Positions 26,156 to 34,005 of a DNA stretch of 64,000 bases are shown here, piece after piece. This DNA is from Nocardia mikamii NBRC 108933 (GTDB taxonomy: Bacteria > Actinomycetota > Actinomycetes > Mycobacteriales > Mycobacteriaceae). The position numbers and the translations under genes are program-made. The stretch's first letter is position 1; each line of letters opens with the position of its first letter. Under the pieces are notes generated by a model. It had not been told where the DNA came from and ran no database searches. It was given only the letters and a program-made list of their open reading frames with translations. Where the stretch lies: the NCBI RefSeq assembly GCF_001613505.1, contig NZ_BDCM01000019.1, positions 62,001-126,000 of the forward strand, read 5' to 3'.

Positions 26156-27673
26156 ATGGACGCGGTTTCCGGTGCGGCGGCGGGGGCCGCGGCCGGTATG
26201 AGTGTGGCCGGAGACATCGGCTGTTCCGCGGCAGACCCCGCTGCTACTTTGCAGGCGGCGCTCGACCTGGCTGTTATGGCCAGCCTGGCGATGGAAGCGA
26301 TGCAAACGCTCGCATTCGGCGCGCTTCCGCCGGAGGTGAATTCGGCACAACTGACCGCGGGCCCCGGCCCGGCTCCGATGATGGCTACCTCGGCCGCCTA
26401 CGGGGCGGTAGCGGAGGCGTTGACGGCAGCGGCCGGTGGATTCGAGGGATCCAACGGAGCGATGCAAGTTTCGTGGCAGAGCGAGGCCGGTGAACGCGCG
26501 CACAGCGCGTTCAGTAATCACACGATGTGGTACCGGGAACAGGCTGCCGTCGCCCAGCAGATGTCGGAGCTCGCAGCCAGCGCCGGGGCGGCCAACGGCG
26601 CTGCGCGCGCGATGATGCCGCCGCTGCCGGTGATCCTCGCCAACCGGGCAGCTGCTGTGGTGCTGGCAGCCGAGAACGTCGCGTGTCAGGGTGCGGTGAC
26701 GCCGTTGCTCCTGGAGAACGAAGCGATGTACCTGATGATGTGGGTACAAGCAGCGGAGACGATGGAGGTCTACCAGGCGGAATCGACAGCGCTGATCGCC
26801 GCCATGCCACCACCGTTGGTGGCGCCGACCATCGCCGGTGAGGGCGGAAGTCCTCCGGGGACAACGTATTTCAGTCCTCCCGACCCGCCGCCGCAAGGCG
26901 GTGGTGGCGGGTACCACGGGACCTCCGACCCCGGCGGACCGGGCGGGCCGGGCGGCGGACCGGGCGGCGGCCCCGGCGACGGCTCGGGCGATGTCACCGG
27001 CGACGGGCTCGATCCGGGCAAGCCTGCGGGACCGACCGATACGGGCGTCGATCCCGCTCAGACCACACCCGGCGGGTCCGAGGCCCAGAGCGCGTTGTCG
27101 GATGTCAACAACACCATGTCGTCGATGACCGACTCGCTGGGCAATTCCGGTGGTGACGGCGGCTATCTGACCGAGGAGCAACACGGCTTCTACGGCACGT
27201 CACCGTACTCGACCACCCTCATGGGCCTCAACGGCGGTGTGGGCAGCGCGGTCTCGTTCTCGATGGTCCGCAGTGGGTTGGGTGCGGTGCCCGCCTCCGG
27301 CACCGGATTCCGGATGCCGGCCAACTGGGGTCAGATGGGAGCCAAGGCATTCGGTCCGCTGCCCGGTGAACCGACCACCGGACCGGTGCCGCCGCGCAAC
27401 GTACCGCGAGGTGCGGTGGCGCCCAAGGCGCAGATGCGTCGGCGCCGCGACGACGAGAAGAAGCCCTCCAAGGTCTTCGTGCCCGGTGACCACGAAGAGG
27501 TGCCGGTGCTCGAGAAGACTCCTGTGGTCGGCGTAATCGAATACGCCGACGACGACCACACAATCGACTCTGTACCGGAATTGGTCCCCGCCCTCGGTGT
27601 GCTCGACCGCGTCGAGGACGAGCCGGTCACGGTTCCGATGGATGTCCCCGGCGAATACCGGAGTCGCGACTAG
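26156..27673 (+). CDS. PPE family protein with acidic Gly-rich C-terminal extension
   Basis: 505 residues. The N-terminal ~200 residues form the PPE helical bundle: FGALPPEVNSAQLTAGPG contains the PPE signature, and VSWQSEAGERA takes the place of the usual WxG turn region. The segment around MMPPLPVILANRAAAVVLAAEN would be the EspG-binding tip. A Gly/Pro-rich linker (about 235-330) leads to a C-terminal tail with several acidic patches (VIEYADDDHTIDSVPE). The context matches PPE68/PPE69-type proteins encoded beside Esx pairs. GTG at 26153 is an alternative start one codon earlier. Confidence 0.87.
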   Translation: MDAVSGAAAGAAAGMSVAGDIGCSAADPAATLQAALDLAVMASLAMEAMQTLAFGALPPEVNSAQLTAGPGPAPMMATSAAYGAVAEALTAAAGGFEGSNGAMQVSWQSEAGERAHSAFSNHTMWYREQAAVAQQMSELAASAGAANGAARAMMPPLPVILANRAAAVVLAAENVACQGAVTPLLLENEAMYLMMWVQAAETMEVYQAESTALIAAMPPPLVAPTIAGEGGSPPGTTYFSPPDPPPQGGGGGYHGTSDPGGPGGPGGGPGGGPGDGSGDVTGDGLDPGKPAGPTDTGVDPAQTTPGGSEAQSALSDVNNTMSSMTDSLGNSGGDGGYLTEEQHGFYGTSPYSTTLMGLNGGVGSAVSFSMVRSGLGAVPASGTGFRMPANWGQMGAKAFGPLPGEPTTGPVPPRNVPRGAVAPKAQMRRRRDDEKKPSKVFVPGDHEEVPVLEKTPVVGVIEYADDDHTIDSVPELVPALGVLDRVEDEPVTVPMDVPGEYRSRD

Positions 27674-27760
27674 CGCGCCGGTCACCGGCCCCGGGCCTCC
27701 CCTCAACGTCTCCGCCGATCGCGGAGCCGACTGTGAAACGAACTTCGAAAGGAATGAGAA

Positions 27761-28162
27761 ATGACCAATCCCAATGTCTTGCAGGGAACATCGGACGACT
27801 GGAACACCGGTGCTACCAAGACCGCGCTGGCGCTCGGTGAGCTCGAGAACCAGCTCCGGACCCTGGATGCGACTCGGCTGGGGTTGAACACCGCGGTCAA
27901 GAGTCAGCACACCGGTACGGCGATCGACAACACCCTCAACGATCTGCACATCAGCGGTAAGAATCTCGCCACTGAACTGCAGCGCATTCTGAGCGAGATC
28001 CAGAAGCGCGGCGGCAAGGTCGATATGGACGACCTCGATGCCGCGCAAAAGGTGCTCGCTGCCGACGGTAGCGATGGCCACGTCAACGCGACCGAAGGGT
28101 CCGGCGGAGCCTTCGCCGCCTCCCAGATGTCGGGCAAGATCAACACCTCTTTCGCGTCCTGA
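27761..28162 (+). CDS. Esx-family (CFP-10/EsxD-like) secreted protein without WXG turn
   Basis: 133 residues, somewhat longer than a typical 100-residue WXG100 protein. Two helices (residues about 15-45 and 55-85) are joined by VKSQHTGTAIDNT, where tryptophan and the W-x-G motif are missing. A C-terminal tail has VDMDDLDAAQKVL and a Ser/Gly end. No exact YxxxD/E motif is visible, so its partner or the PE protein may carry the signal. It directly precedes the second Esx gene, consistent with a heterodimer. AAAGGAATGAGAA before the ATG gives a good ribosome-binding site. Confidence 0.82.
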   Translation: MTNPNVLQGTSDDWNTGATKTALALGELENQLRTLDATRLGLNTAVKSQHTGTAIDNTLNDLHISGKNLATELQRILSEIQKRGGKVDMDDLDAAQKVLAADGSDGHVNATEGSGGAFAASQMSGKINTSFAS

Positions 28163-28219
28163 CCCCTGGCAGCCGTGCAGATCTCATTCCCGGAAAACAC
28201 ACGAAAGGTCCGATGAATC

Positions 28220-28522
28220 ATGGCCGGAAATATGTACTTCAATTTCGCTCAGGTCGATGAGCACCACACCACGCTCAAAACGCTCGGGCAGGCGATGGAA
28301 GACAATGTCAACAACCTGAAGAACCTGCAGGGAACGCTGGCGAACATCCTGGGTGGTGCGTCCTCGGATGCCTACCAGGAGGTCGCGGGGAAGCTGAACG
28401 GCTTGCTGGTGGCCCACCAGTCGAACCTGGTTCGGCTGAATCAGCAGATCCACTTCGCCGCCGGTAGCCAGGGTATGGTCCAGATTGCCGACAAGGCCAG
28501 TGCCGCGAGCATGCGTGGATGA
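28220..28522 (+). CDS. Esx-family (ESAT-6-like) secreted protein with LGG in place of WXG
   Basis: 100 residues, exactly the WXG100 length. Helix-turn-helix: FNFAQVDEHHTTLKTLGQAMEDNVNNLKNLQ, turn ILGGASSDAY, helix QEVAGKLNGLLVAHQSNLVRLNQQI. The turn is LGG rather than W-x-G, an unusual substitution. Family members form a heterodimer with the preceding gene product and are exported together. The stop overlaps the earliest plausible espG start. Confidence 0.88.
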   Translation: MAGNMYFNFAQVDEHHTTLKTLGQAMEDNVNNLKNLQGTLANILGGASSDAYQEVAGKLNGLLVAHQSNLVRLNQQIHFAAGSQGMVQIADKASAASMRG

Positions 28523-29351
28523 TGCGCAGGAGGATCCGGTAGCGATCGATCTGAATGTCGATGCCGCCCTGCTGCTTCGGCATCTGGTCGGCATCGACTC
28601 CTATCCGCCGGTGCTGGCACTGCTGCCCAATATCTACCGCGTCGAGGATCGGGAACGGGTGTATTCCGTCGTCACCGATCAGCTGACCGAGGCGGGGATG
28701 ATCGTCGACGGTCGGGTCCACCCGACGATCGAACATTGGCTGCACTGCCTGTACCGGCCGGATGTGGAATTGATCGCCCGGATCGTCGACACCGGTCTCG
28801 ACGGTCCGAAAGGCATGCTGCGACTGTCGCTGGTCCGCTCGGACGAGACACAGGTGCTCGCGGTGCGGTCCGACGACCATGTCGTCATCCAGTCCGTACC
28901 CGCGGGCGACCATCGCCTGGACACCCTGACCGAGGCGTTGTCGGCCGCGCTGGGGCCGGCCCCAGCGCTGGATTTCACGCCGCTGTCGGCATGGGCCGAA
29001 GACTTCGACGAGGTTCCGGCCGAGCCCGACGAGCGCCGGCGGGCACTGGTCGAACTCGGCGCCGAGCCGCGCACGGCGAGTCTGCTCTCCCGAGTGCTGA
29101 GCGAAGTCGCCCGGCGTGCGGAAATCGTCGTGACCGAACACCATGACGGAGCCACACCTCGACCCGAGGTCTGCGTAAGTGTGCTCGATACCCTGTCGGG
29201 CCGAATCATCGTGACTCCGAGTGTGGCGCTGGACGGCCGGACTCGGGCGACGTACGCGCCCGGCGACGAGGCGGCGCTGCACGCCGGCGTCGCGGCACTG
29301 GTGGATCTTCTACCCGGCCGCAGCTGGTTCGAAACCAGTCGGGTCGAATAA
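28515..29351 (+). CDS. espG: EspG, PE/PPE-specific secretion chaperone
   Basis: About 278 residues from GTG 28515, which overlaps the esx stop by 8 bases. The true start is uncertain: the best ribosome-binding site, AGGAGG at 28528-28533, stands 5 bases before a GTA codon (28539), not a usual start. The sequence has the EspG pattern: LRHLVGIDSYPPVLALLPNIY, DGRVHPTIEHWLHCLYRPDVELIARI, and an alternating alpha/beta body ending VAALVDLLPGRSWFETSR. EspG binds the PPE tip of PE-PPE pairs in the cytoplasm and keeps them soluble before EccC delivery. Its place between the Esx pair and the ParA-like gene matches mycobacterial ESX-2. Confidence 0.85.
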   Translation: MDDAQEDPVAIDLNVDAALLLRHLVGIDSYPPVLALLPNIYRVEDRERVYSVVTDQLTEAGMIVDGRVHPTIEHWLHCLYRPDVELIARIVDTGLDGPKGMLRLSLVRSDETQVLAVRSDDHVVIQSVPAGDHRLDTLTEALSAALGPAPALDFTPLSAWAEDFDEVPAEPDERRRALVELGAEPRTASLLSRVLSEVARRAEIVVTEHHDGATPRPEVCVSVLDTLSGRIIVTPSVALDGRTRATYAPGDEAALHAGVAALVDLLPGRSWFETSRVE

Positions 29352-29387
29352 GACCGTCCGCCGGGCGTTTTCGAGAGGATGAGGGAC

Positions 29388-31124
29388 ATGAACCGAGCAC
29401 CGAGTACGAATGGGCATGCGGCCGAGGCCGTCCGGGCTCGGGGCGGTTACGACGCCTTCTTCGCGGCGGTGCCCGACCAGCCGGGTCCGGCGCCCACCGG
29501 TGACTCCGCGGCCTCGACGTCGCAGGCCTCGACGTCGATGGCCGGAAATGCCGCCGCGGCAGCCGGTTCCGCCGTGCAGTCGTCGAGCGAGCCGGCCGGC
29601 GGTGCGATACCGGCCGACCCCGCACGCTCCGCCGCACCCCTGGCCGGGGCGCCGACCGGCGCGGCGCCCGTCGGCTCAGGAGCCACCGGCGGACCGCAGC
29701 CGGGTCCGGTACCACCGGGGTCCGCGCAGCCGGGTCCGGCAGCACCGGGCTCCGTCCAGCCCGGCTCGGCGGCGGCACCCGCGCAGGTAGCTCCGGTAGC
29801 TCCGGGTGCCGTGCAGCCGGGTTCGGCGCACCCGGGTTCGGCGCAATCGGGAGCAGCGCAATCGGGATCCGTGCAGCCGGGTTCGGTGCAGCCCGGGCCG
29901 GTGCACTCGCCGGGCGTCCGGTCCGGCGCCGAAGCACCCACGAGCACCGCCGACGCCTCGACACCCCCTGCCGCCCCGCATGCGGCCGAAACATCCGCTG
30001 CGAGCTGGCATTCCGCGGCCCAGACCGCCCCGCCGACCTGGCAGCAGACCGCGACCTCGCCGCACGCCGCCGCGCCCACCCCCTACTCCACGACAACGCC
30101 GGCCGCCGCCCGGGTCCCGGACCGCGTCGACCGCAGTGTGCAGAGCTCCGAGCGGGTCGAGATCCTGCCCGCCGCACTGACTTCCGCGGAACTGCTGGCC
30201 GATATCGCCGCGGCGCACCGCGCCCAGCTGAAATCCACCAGCGGTGTGCGGGGTGCGCTGAACAAGGTCGGCTTCAATCTCGGCCTGTCCCCGTCCGAAC
30301 AGCGGAAACAGGATCGCCGGGGCCGTATCCGCCGTCAGCTCAACAGCACCTACCAGATCGCGGTGATCAGCGTGAAGGGCGGCGTCGGGCGCACCACGGT
30401 GACCGCGGCGCTCGGCTCCACCTTCGCCCGCCTGCGCCCGGACCGGGTGGTGGCGATCGACGCGAATCCCGACTTCGGTGATCTGCCGACGAGGACGCGG
30501 CCGCATCCCTACGGTCTGACGCTGCGGGATCTGGTTCGCTCCCCGAATCTCGAGGCGTTCTCGGCGGTGCATTCGTTCACCTCGATCAACGATGCCGATC
30601 TGGCCGTGGTGGCCTCACCGTGGAATACCGAATCGGTGGAGGCGCTGTCGGGTGGTGAATACTCCGCCGCCGTCGAGATCCTGCGCCGCCACTACAACCT
30701 GATGCTCGTGGATTGCGGTACCGGCGTGCTGGATTCGGCCACCGGGAGCGTCTTGAACACCAGCGACGCGGTGCTGGTCGTCACGCCCGCGACCGTGGGC
30801 GGGGTGAAGGGCGCGGTCGCCACCCTCAATTGGCTGAATTCGCATGGGATGCAACATTTGATCGCCAAATCGATCGTCGCGATCGTGCACCATCACCCGG
30901 TGAAGCCGACCGTCGAGGTCGACCAGATCGAGAAGCTCTTCGCCACCGCCCAGCGGCCCACCTTCGAACTGCCCTACGACGCGCATCTGTCCGAAGGCGG
31001 CGAGATCGACCTCCGACTGCTCGACGAGGACACGGGCCTGGCGTTCGAGGAGCTCGCCGCCGCGCTGGCCGACGGCTTCCCGGGTTCGCCGATGGCCGGC
31101 GGCGATCGCGGAGGGTGGCGATGA
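29388..31124 (+). CDS. EspI-like MinD/ParA-type ATPase with Pro/Ala-rich N-terminus
   Basis: 578 residues. Residues 1-250 are low-complexity and rich in Pro, Gly, Ala, Ser and Gln, with many degenerate QPGS-type pentads near 105-175. The C-terminal ~250 residues are a MinD/ParA-like ATPase: IAVISVKGGVGRTTVTAALGS is a deviant Walker A with Arg instead of the second Lys, followed by VVAIDANPDFGDL and LMLVDCGTGV. EspI (ESX-1) and the ParA-like protein of ESX-2 occupy the same place. In mycobacteria EspI modulates secretion in response to ATP level. ATG 29379 is an alternative start but leaves no spacing to its ribosome-binding site. The stop overlaps eccD (ATGA). Confidence 0.86.
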   Translation: MNRAPSTNGHAAEAVRARGGYDAFFAAVPDQPGPAPTGDSAASTSQASTSMAGNAAAAAGSAVQSSSEPAGGAIPADPARSAAPLAGAPTGAAPVGSGATGGPQPGPVPPGSAQPGPAAPGSVQPGSAAAPAQVAPVAPGAVQPGSAHPGSAQSGAAQSGSVQPGSVQPGPVHSPGVRSGAEAPTSTADASTPPAAPHAAETSAASWHSAAQTAPPTWQQTATSPHAAAPTPYSTTTPAAARVPDRVDRSVQSSERVEILPAALTSAELLADIAAAHRAQLKSTSGVRGALNKVGFNLGLSPSEQRKQDRRGRIRRQLNSTYQIAVISVKGGVGRTTVTAALGSTFARLRPDRVVAIDANPDFGDLPTRTRPHPYGLTLRDLVRSPNLEAFSAVHSFTSINDADLAVVASPWNTESVEALSGGEYSAAVEILRRHYNLMLVDCGTGVLDSATGSVLNTSDAVLVVTPATVGGVKGAVATLNWLNSHGMQHLIAKSIVAIVHHHPVKPTVEVDQIEKLFATAQRPTFELPYDAHLSEGGEIDLRLLDEDTGLAFEELAAALADGFPGSPMAGGDRGGWR

Positions 31125-32647
31125 CCGCTGCCTACGCGACCGCCCCCGCGGCGGCGGCGCCCACGGCCGAGGTGGCGCGGGCCCGGATCGCGATCATGGT
31201 CGCCACCTATCAGGTCGATGTGGTGGTGCCGACCAAATTCACCATCGAGACCTTCATCGACGATCTCCTCGGAGTCCTGTCGCGCGCGATCGACGACGAG
31301 AACGTGGATTTCACTCCGCCCAGCGGACAGTGGAGTCTGGCCCGGCCCGGTGAGCCGCCGATTCCCCGGTGGCGCAGTCTGGCCGATCACGACGTGGTCG
31401 ACGGCGCCGTGCTCATGCTCACCGCGGTGGAGTCGGCGGAGATGTTCACCCCGGTCGTCGAGGACATCACCGACGCCCTGGCGATGATCAACGAACGCGA
31501 ATTCGCCGAATTCGACCGCGGCACCATCGCGATCGTGGGCGTCAGCGCCCTGGGCGTGGGTGCGGTCGCCGCCGCCGGAATGCTGGCGTGGTCGTGGACC
31601 GAGACCGGCTCGGTGTGGTGGTGCGGGCTGCCCGCACTGCTGCTCGGCGTGGCGTACTGGGTGGCGGCGCTGGTCGTGCGCGGGCGGCGGGTGGCACCGG
31701 GCATCTCGCTGGGCCTGGCGCTGTCGGCCGTGCCGCTGCTGTCCGCCGGTGGGGCGATGCTGGTGCCGCCCGCCTACGGGGAGCCGGGCGCGTTCGCCGC
31801 GGCCAATATCGCCGCCGGGGCCGTGGTGGCCGCCGTGTCGGCCGCGACCATGATGCGCGTGACCCGTTTCGGGATCGCCACGTTGATGTCGGTCACCGTG
31901 CTGGGCGTGGTGATCACCGCGGCCGCGGTACCGGCCACCTATCTCGATCTCGCGCTGCGGCAGGTCACCGCCGGTCTCGTCTTCGCGGGGCTGATCGTGT
32001 TGACGGCCGCGCCCCGGCTGGCGGTCGTGATCGCCCGCATCCGCCCGCCGGACCTGCCCGATCCGGGCAGTGAGGTGGCGCCGTCGACCCTGACCGACAT
32101 CTTCGACGCCGAGGCCGCCCGCGAGGCCGATCCCGAACTCGAGGAGCAGGACGAGCGTGATCGGCGCCGGGCCCACTCCGGGATCGAGGCCCGCGCCCGG
32201 CTGGCCGTGACCAGCCTGCGGGGACTGATGGCGGCGGTCGCGGTACTGCTGTCGGTGTCGACGGTCGTCACCGCCGCGGCGAGCCCGGGCGGGATCCGCG
32301 AAATCGTGCTGGCGGTGGCGGTCGCCGGGATTCTGGTGCTGCGCTCGCGCTGGTTCCCGGATCGTGTGCAGGCCCTCGCGCTGGTCTCGGCCGCCGCCAT
32401 CACCCTGACCGGTCTCGGATTCGTCCTGGTCGGTGCCTATCACACCCCGGGCGCCCGGCTGGTGGTCGTGCTCGTCGCGGTGGCGGCGGCGGTGGCGGCC
32501 TGCGTTGCGGCGCTTCGGCTTCCGGGTACGCGCCTGTCGCCGGTGACCCGCCGCGTCATCGATCTGATCGAGTACGCCCTGATCGTGATCGTCCCGGTGA
32601 TCGCGTTCTGGATCATGGGCATCTACACCGCCATGCGAGAGATCTGA
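31121..32647 (+). CDS. eccD: EccD, polytopic membrane channel component of the type VII secretion system
   Basis: 508 residues. An N-terminal ubiquitin-like domain (about 15-105: IAIMVATYQVDVVVPTKFTIETFIDDLLGVL) is followed by about eleven hydrophobic membrane segments. A charged cytoplasmic loop (about 330-360, EADPELEEQDERDRRRAHS) separates the two groups of helices. EccD dimers line the T7SS inner-membrane pore. Both ends overlap neighbours (ATGA with the EspI-like gene, TGATG with mycP), so expression is tightly coupled. Confidence 0.95.
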   Translation: MTAAYATAPAAAAPTAEVARARIAIMVATYQVDVVVPTKFTIETFIDDLLGVLSRAIDDENVDFTPPSGQWSLARPGEPPIPRWRSLADHDVVDGAVLMLTAVESAEMFTPVVEDITDALAMINEREFAEFDRGTIAIVGVSALGVGAVAAAGMLAWSWTETGSVWWCGLPALLLGVAYWVAALVVRGRRVAPGISLGLALSAVPLLSAGGAMLVPPAYGEPGAFAAANIAAGAVVAAVSAATMMRVTRFGIATLMSVTVLGVVITAAAVPATYLDLALRQVTAGLVFAGLIVLTAAPRLAVVIARIRPPDLPDPGSEVAPSTLTDIFDAEAAREADPELEEQDERDRRRAHSGIEARARLAVTSLRGLMAAVAVLLSVSTVVTAAASPGGIREIVLAVAVAGILVLRSRWFPDRVQALALVSAAAITLTGLGFVLVGAYHTPGARLVVVLVAVAAAVAACVAALRLPGTRLSPVTRRVIDLIEYALIVIVPVIAFWIMGIYTAMREI

Positions 32648-34005
32648 TGCGTCCGATCCGATCCGCGAGCACGGCGCTGGTCGCGGTGCTCCTCCTGCTG
32701 GGTGCCGGTCCGGCCGCCGCGTTGGACCCGCCGGACGTGGTCGTTGGCGCGGCGCCGCCCGACGGCCCGCCCGGCCCCGAGGTGCCGACCAAACAGGACA
32801 AGGGCTGTCTGGCCGTCGGCCTGCTGCCCAACAGCGACGTGAAGCAGACGCCACCGCCCGAACAGGCCCTGGATCTGCGCCAGGCGCGGGCGCTGAGCCG
32901 CGGCGGCGGCGTGACCGTCGCGATCGTCGATACCGGGGTCGGCCCGAATCCGCGGCTGCCCAATCTCACCGGTGGCGGCGACTACGTGGCCGCCGGCGGC
33001 GACGGGCTCTCGGATTGCGACGCGCACGGCACGCTGATCGCCGGAATCATCGGCGCCACCTCGGATCCCGCCGACGGGTTCAGCGGTGTCGCACCGGACG
33101 CCAGGCTGGTGTCGATCCGCTACCGGTCGGGCGCCTTCAGCCCGGAACAGCCGCAGGGGGACGAGGCCACCGCGGCGCCGGCCCGCGAGTTGCGCAATCT
33201 GGCCCGCGCCATCACCCACGCGGCGAACCTCGGCGCCGGGGTGATCACCGTATCGCTGCCGATCTGTGTGCCCGCGGATTCGAAACTCGACCAGTCGATG
33301 CTGTCGGCGGCCATCGGATTCGCCGTGCACGTGCGCGGCGCGCTCATCGTGGCCGGGGCGGGCAACACCGGTAGCTCGGGATGTCAGCAGAACCCGCCGA
33401 TCGATCCGAGTCGCCCGCGCGATTCCCGGAACTGGGGTGCGGTGCAGACGATTTCGTCACCCGGCTGGTTCGGCTCGGATGTGCTGACCGTCGGATTCAC
33501 CACCGCCACCGGCGCCCCGATGCCGGATTCACTTGCCGGACCGTGGGTTTCGGTGGCCGCGCCCGGCACCGGAATCGAATCGCTCGGCCCGGGCGGCGGT
33601 GGCCTGATCAACGGCGTCGGCGCGCCCGACAAACTGGTCGCCGTGGGCGGCGCCTCGTTCGCGGCGGCCTATGTGAGCGGCGTGGCCGCGCTGTTGCGTT
33701 CGCGCTACCCGAACGAGACGCCCCAGGAGATCGCCGCCCGCCTGCAGGCCAGCGCGCACGCACCTGCTCGCGGCATCGACAACTCGGTCGGTGCGGGCAT
33801 GATCGACCCGCTCGCGGCACTGAGTCTTCGGACCGCTCCGCGCCAGCCGGCGGGCCTGTTCCGCTCCACCGAACTCCTCGTGCCGCCGCCCGCGCGCGCG
33901 GCCGACCGCCGCCCGGCGATCGTGGCCGGCATCGTCATCCTGGCCGCGCTCGTGGCCGGGGTGGGAGCGAGCTACGCCGGCACGGTGATCGGGAGACGCC
34001 GTTGA
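32647..34005 (+). CDS. mycP: MycP mycosin, subtilisin-like serine protease of the type VII secretion system
   Basis: 452 residues. It has a Sec signal peptide (about 1-25), and a catalytic triad made of Asp95 (AIVDTGVG), His127 (DAHGT) and Ser337 (GGASFAAAYVSG). A C-terminal membrane helix lies near 425-445, followed by RRR. Cysteines near 54, 124, 216 and 243 probably form the disulfides typical of mycosins. MycP caps the periplasmic face of the ESX pore and is required for its stability; in ESX-1 it also cleaves EspB, a homolog of which is encoded at 7265. The order eccD-mycP-eccE matches ESX-2, -3 and -5 rather than ESX-1. Confidence 0.95.
   Translation: MRPIRSASTALVAVLLLLGAGPAAALDPPDVVVGAAPPDGPPGPEVPTKQDKGCLAVGLLPNSDVKQTPPPEQALDLRQARALSRGGGVTVAIVDTGVGPNPRLPNLTGGGDYVAAGGDGLSDCDAHGTLIAGIIGATSDPADGFSGVAPDARLVSIRYRSGAFSPEQPQGDEATAAPARELRNLARAITHAANLGAGVITVSLPICVPADSKLDQSMLSAAIGFAVHVRGALIVAGAGNTGSSGCQQNPPIDPSRPRDSRNWGAVQTISSPGWFGSDVLTVGFTTATGAPMPDSLAGPWVSVAAPGTGIESLGPGGGGLINGVGAPDKLVAVGGASFAAAYVSGVAALLRSRYPNETPQEIAARLQASAHAPARGIDNSVGAGMIDPLAALSLRTAPRQPAGLFRSTELLVPPPARAADRRPAIVAGIVILAALVAGVGASYAGTVIGRRR

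Noticed and set aside
25343..27184. 613-residue minus-strand open frame over the end of eccC, PE and PPE
   Set aside because: It would run antisense across three well-supported genes and their promoter; no domain is recognisable.
30974..32854. 626-residue minus-strand open frame opposite eccD
   Set aside because: His/Arg/Asp-rich shadow of a membrane protein; no motif supports it.
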